Of a stretch of 5,358 bases of DNA, positions 4,772-5,358 are shown one piece after another. The DNA is taken from positions 1 through 5,358 of the forward strand of contig SEHC01000166.1 of the NCBI GenBank assembly GCA_004173415.1, in the 5' to 3' direction. The translations under genes and the position numbers were made by a program. The DNA comes from Lysobacteraceae bacterium (lineage in GTDB: Bacteria; Pseudomonadota; Gammaproteobacteria; Xanthomonadales; Xanthomonadaceae). The notes beneath the pieces are model-generated. The model was not told the DNA's origin. It made no database searches and worked only from the letters and a program-made list of their open reading frames with translations. Numbering within the stretch: the stretch's first letter is position 1; each line of letters opens with the position of its first letter.

Positions 4772-5358
4772 ATGAGCACCGCGCATGTCCTGCCCTCCCT
4801 CCTCCGCGATCCGGCCCCGCGACCGGCGACGGGCGTCGATGCCCTGCGTGCGCAGCACCTGCGCCGGCTCGCCGGCCAGGCCATCGCCGACTACGCCATG
4901 ATCGAAGCGGGCGACAAGGTCATGGTCTGCCTGTCCGGCGGCAAGGACAGCTACACCCTGCTGGACGTGCTGCTGGAGTTGCGGCGCAAGGCGCCGGTCG
5001 ATTTCGAACTGGTCGCCGTGCACCTGGACCAGAAGCAGCCCGGCTACGACGCGCAGGTGCTGCCCGGCTACCTGCGCCAGCGCGGGGTGCCGTTCCAGGT
5101 CATCGAGCAGGACACCTATTCAGTGGTCAGCCGGGTGATCCCGGAGGGCCGCACGATGTGCTCGCTGTGCTCGCGACTGCGGCGTGGCGCCCTGTATGCA
5201 CACGCGGCGGCCAACGGTTTCAGCAAGATCGCCCTGGGTCACCATCGCGACGACATGGTCGCCACCTTCTTCCTCAACCTGTTCTTCCACGCCAAGCTCA
5301 GCGGCATGCCGCCCAAGCTGCTGAGCGACGATGGCCGGCACGTGGTGATCCGGCCGCT
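4772..5358 (+). CDS. ttcA: tRNA 2-thiocytidine(32) synthetase TtcA, 5' part (runs off the right edge)
   Basis: The window holds the first 195 codons, against roughly 300 residues for the family. TtcA is a cytoplasmic enzyme that uses ATP and an iron-sulfur cluster to thiolate cytidine 32 of certain tRNAs. Visible hallmarks are the PP-loop ATP-binding motif SGGKDS at 55-60, the cysteine pair MCSLC (Cys130 and Cys133) followed by SRLRRG, and LGHHRDDMVATFFLNLFF at 155-172, which is typical of TtcA and distinguishes it from TilS and MnmA. The third cluster-binding cysteine of the family lies beyond the edge. The first 25 or so residues are variable, as expected. The start was set at 4772 because GGAG sits six bases upstream; 4760 is an in-frame alternative. 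The gene diverges from the YdcH-like gene, with about 110 bases between the starts. Confidence 0.95.
   Translation, partial: MSTAHVLPSLLRDPAPRPATGVDALRAQHLRRLAGQAIADYAMIEAGDKVMVCLSGGKDSYTLLDVLLELRRKAPVDFELVAVHLDQKQPGYDAQVLPGYLRQRGVPFQVIEQDTYSVVSRVIPEGRTMCSLCSRLRRGALYAHAAANGFSKIALGHHRDDMVATFFLNLFFHAKLSGMPPKLLSDDGRHVVIRP

Noticed and set aside
4655..5341. Minus-strand frames opposite ttcA
   Set aside because: The plus strand encodes a clear PP-loop enzyme with its cysteine motif, so the antisense frames are shadows.

Overview
This is a high-GC window of chromosomal character. The best guess is a gammaproteobacterium of the Xanthomonadaceae/Lysobacteraceae type. That rests on base composition, the style of the proteins and the presence of a TtcA-type tRNA thiolase. 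It is an inference, since no rRNA or other taxonomic marker is present. No tRNA, rRNA, insertion sequence, CRISPR array or attachment site is visible.

Layout. Bases 1-87 are the last 28 codons of an unidentified plus-strand gene. After a 64-base gap comes a plus-strand gene for a polytopic inner-membrane protein of 421 residues (152-1417). It runs tail to tail into a minus-strand cluster of three genes, transcribed 3283 to 1414. Each encodes a protein of about 206-209 residues with one N-terminal membrane anchor and a predicted periplasmic beta-rich domain. Within the cluster each stop codon overlaps the next start as ATGA. The last stop of the cluster and the stop of the polytopic protein share one CTAG palindrome. 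A gap of 268 bases follows (3284-3551), with no convincing gene. Next is a minus-strand GNAT-fold enzyme resembling FeeM-type N-acyl amino acid synthases (3552-4322), then a minus-strand YdcH/DUF465-type coiled-coil protein with a GTG start (4456-4662). Divergent from that, the 5' two thirds of ttcA (tRNA 2-thiocytidine synthetase) runs off the right edge.

How they fit together. The right side is housekeeping, with ttcA and a YdcH-like gene diverging from a region of about 110 bases. The left side is the less understood part. A multi-pass membrane protein and three small anchored proteins with exposed ectodomains face each other, which suggests one envelope-located module of unknown function. 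The small proteins look like diverged relatives of each other: all three have an anchor followed by a beta-sandwich-like domain, and all carry a related segment with an aromatic, then VP or PP, late in the domain. Whether the truncated gene at the left edge belongs to the module cannot be decided from this window.

The strongest calls are ttcA and the YdcH-like protein. The FeeM-like assignment is good at fold level and less sure for substrate. The four membrane genes are confidently real genes, but I do not recognise a function for them.
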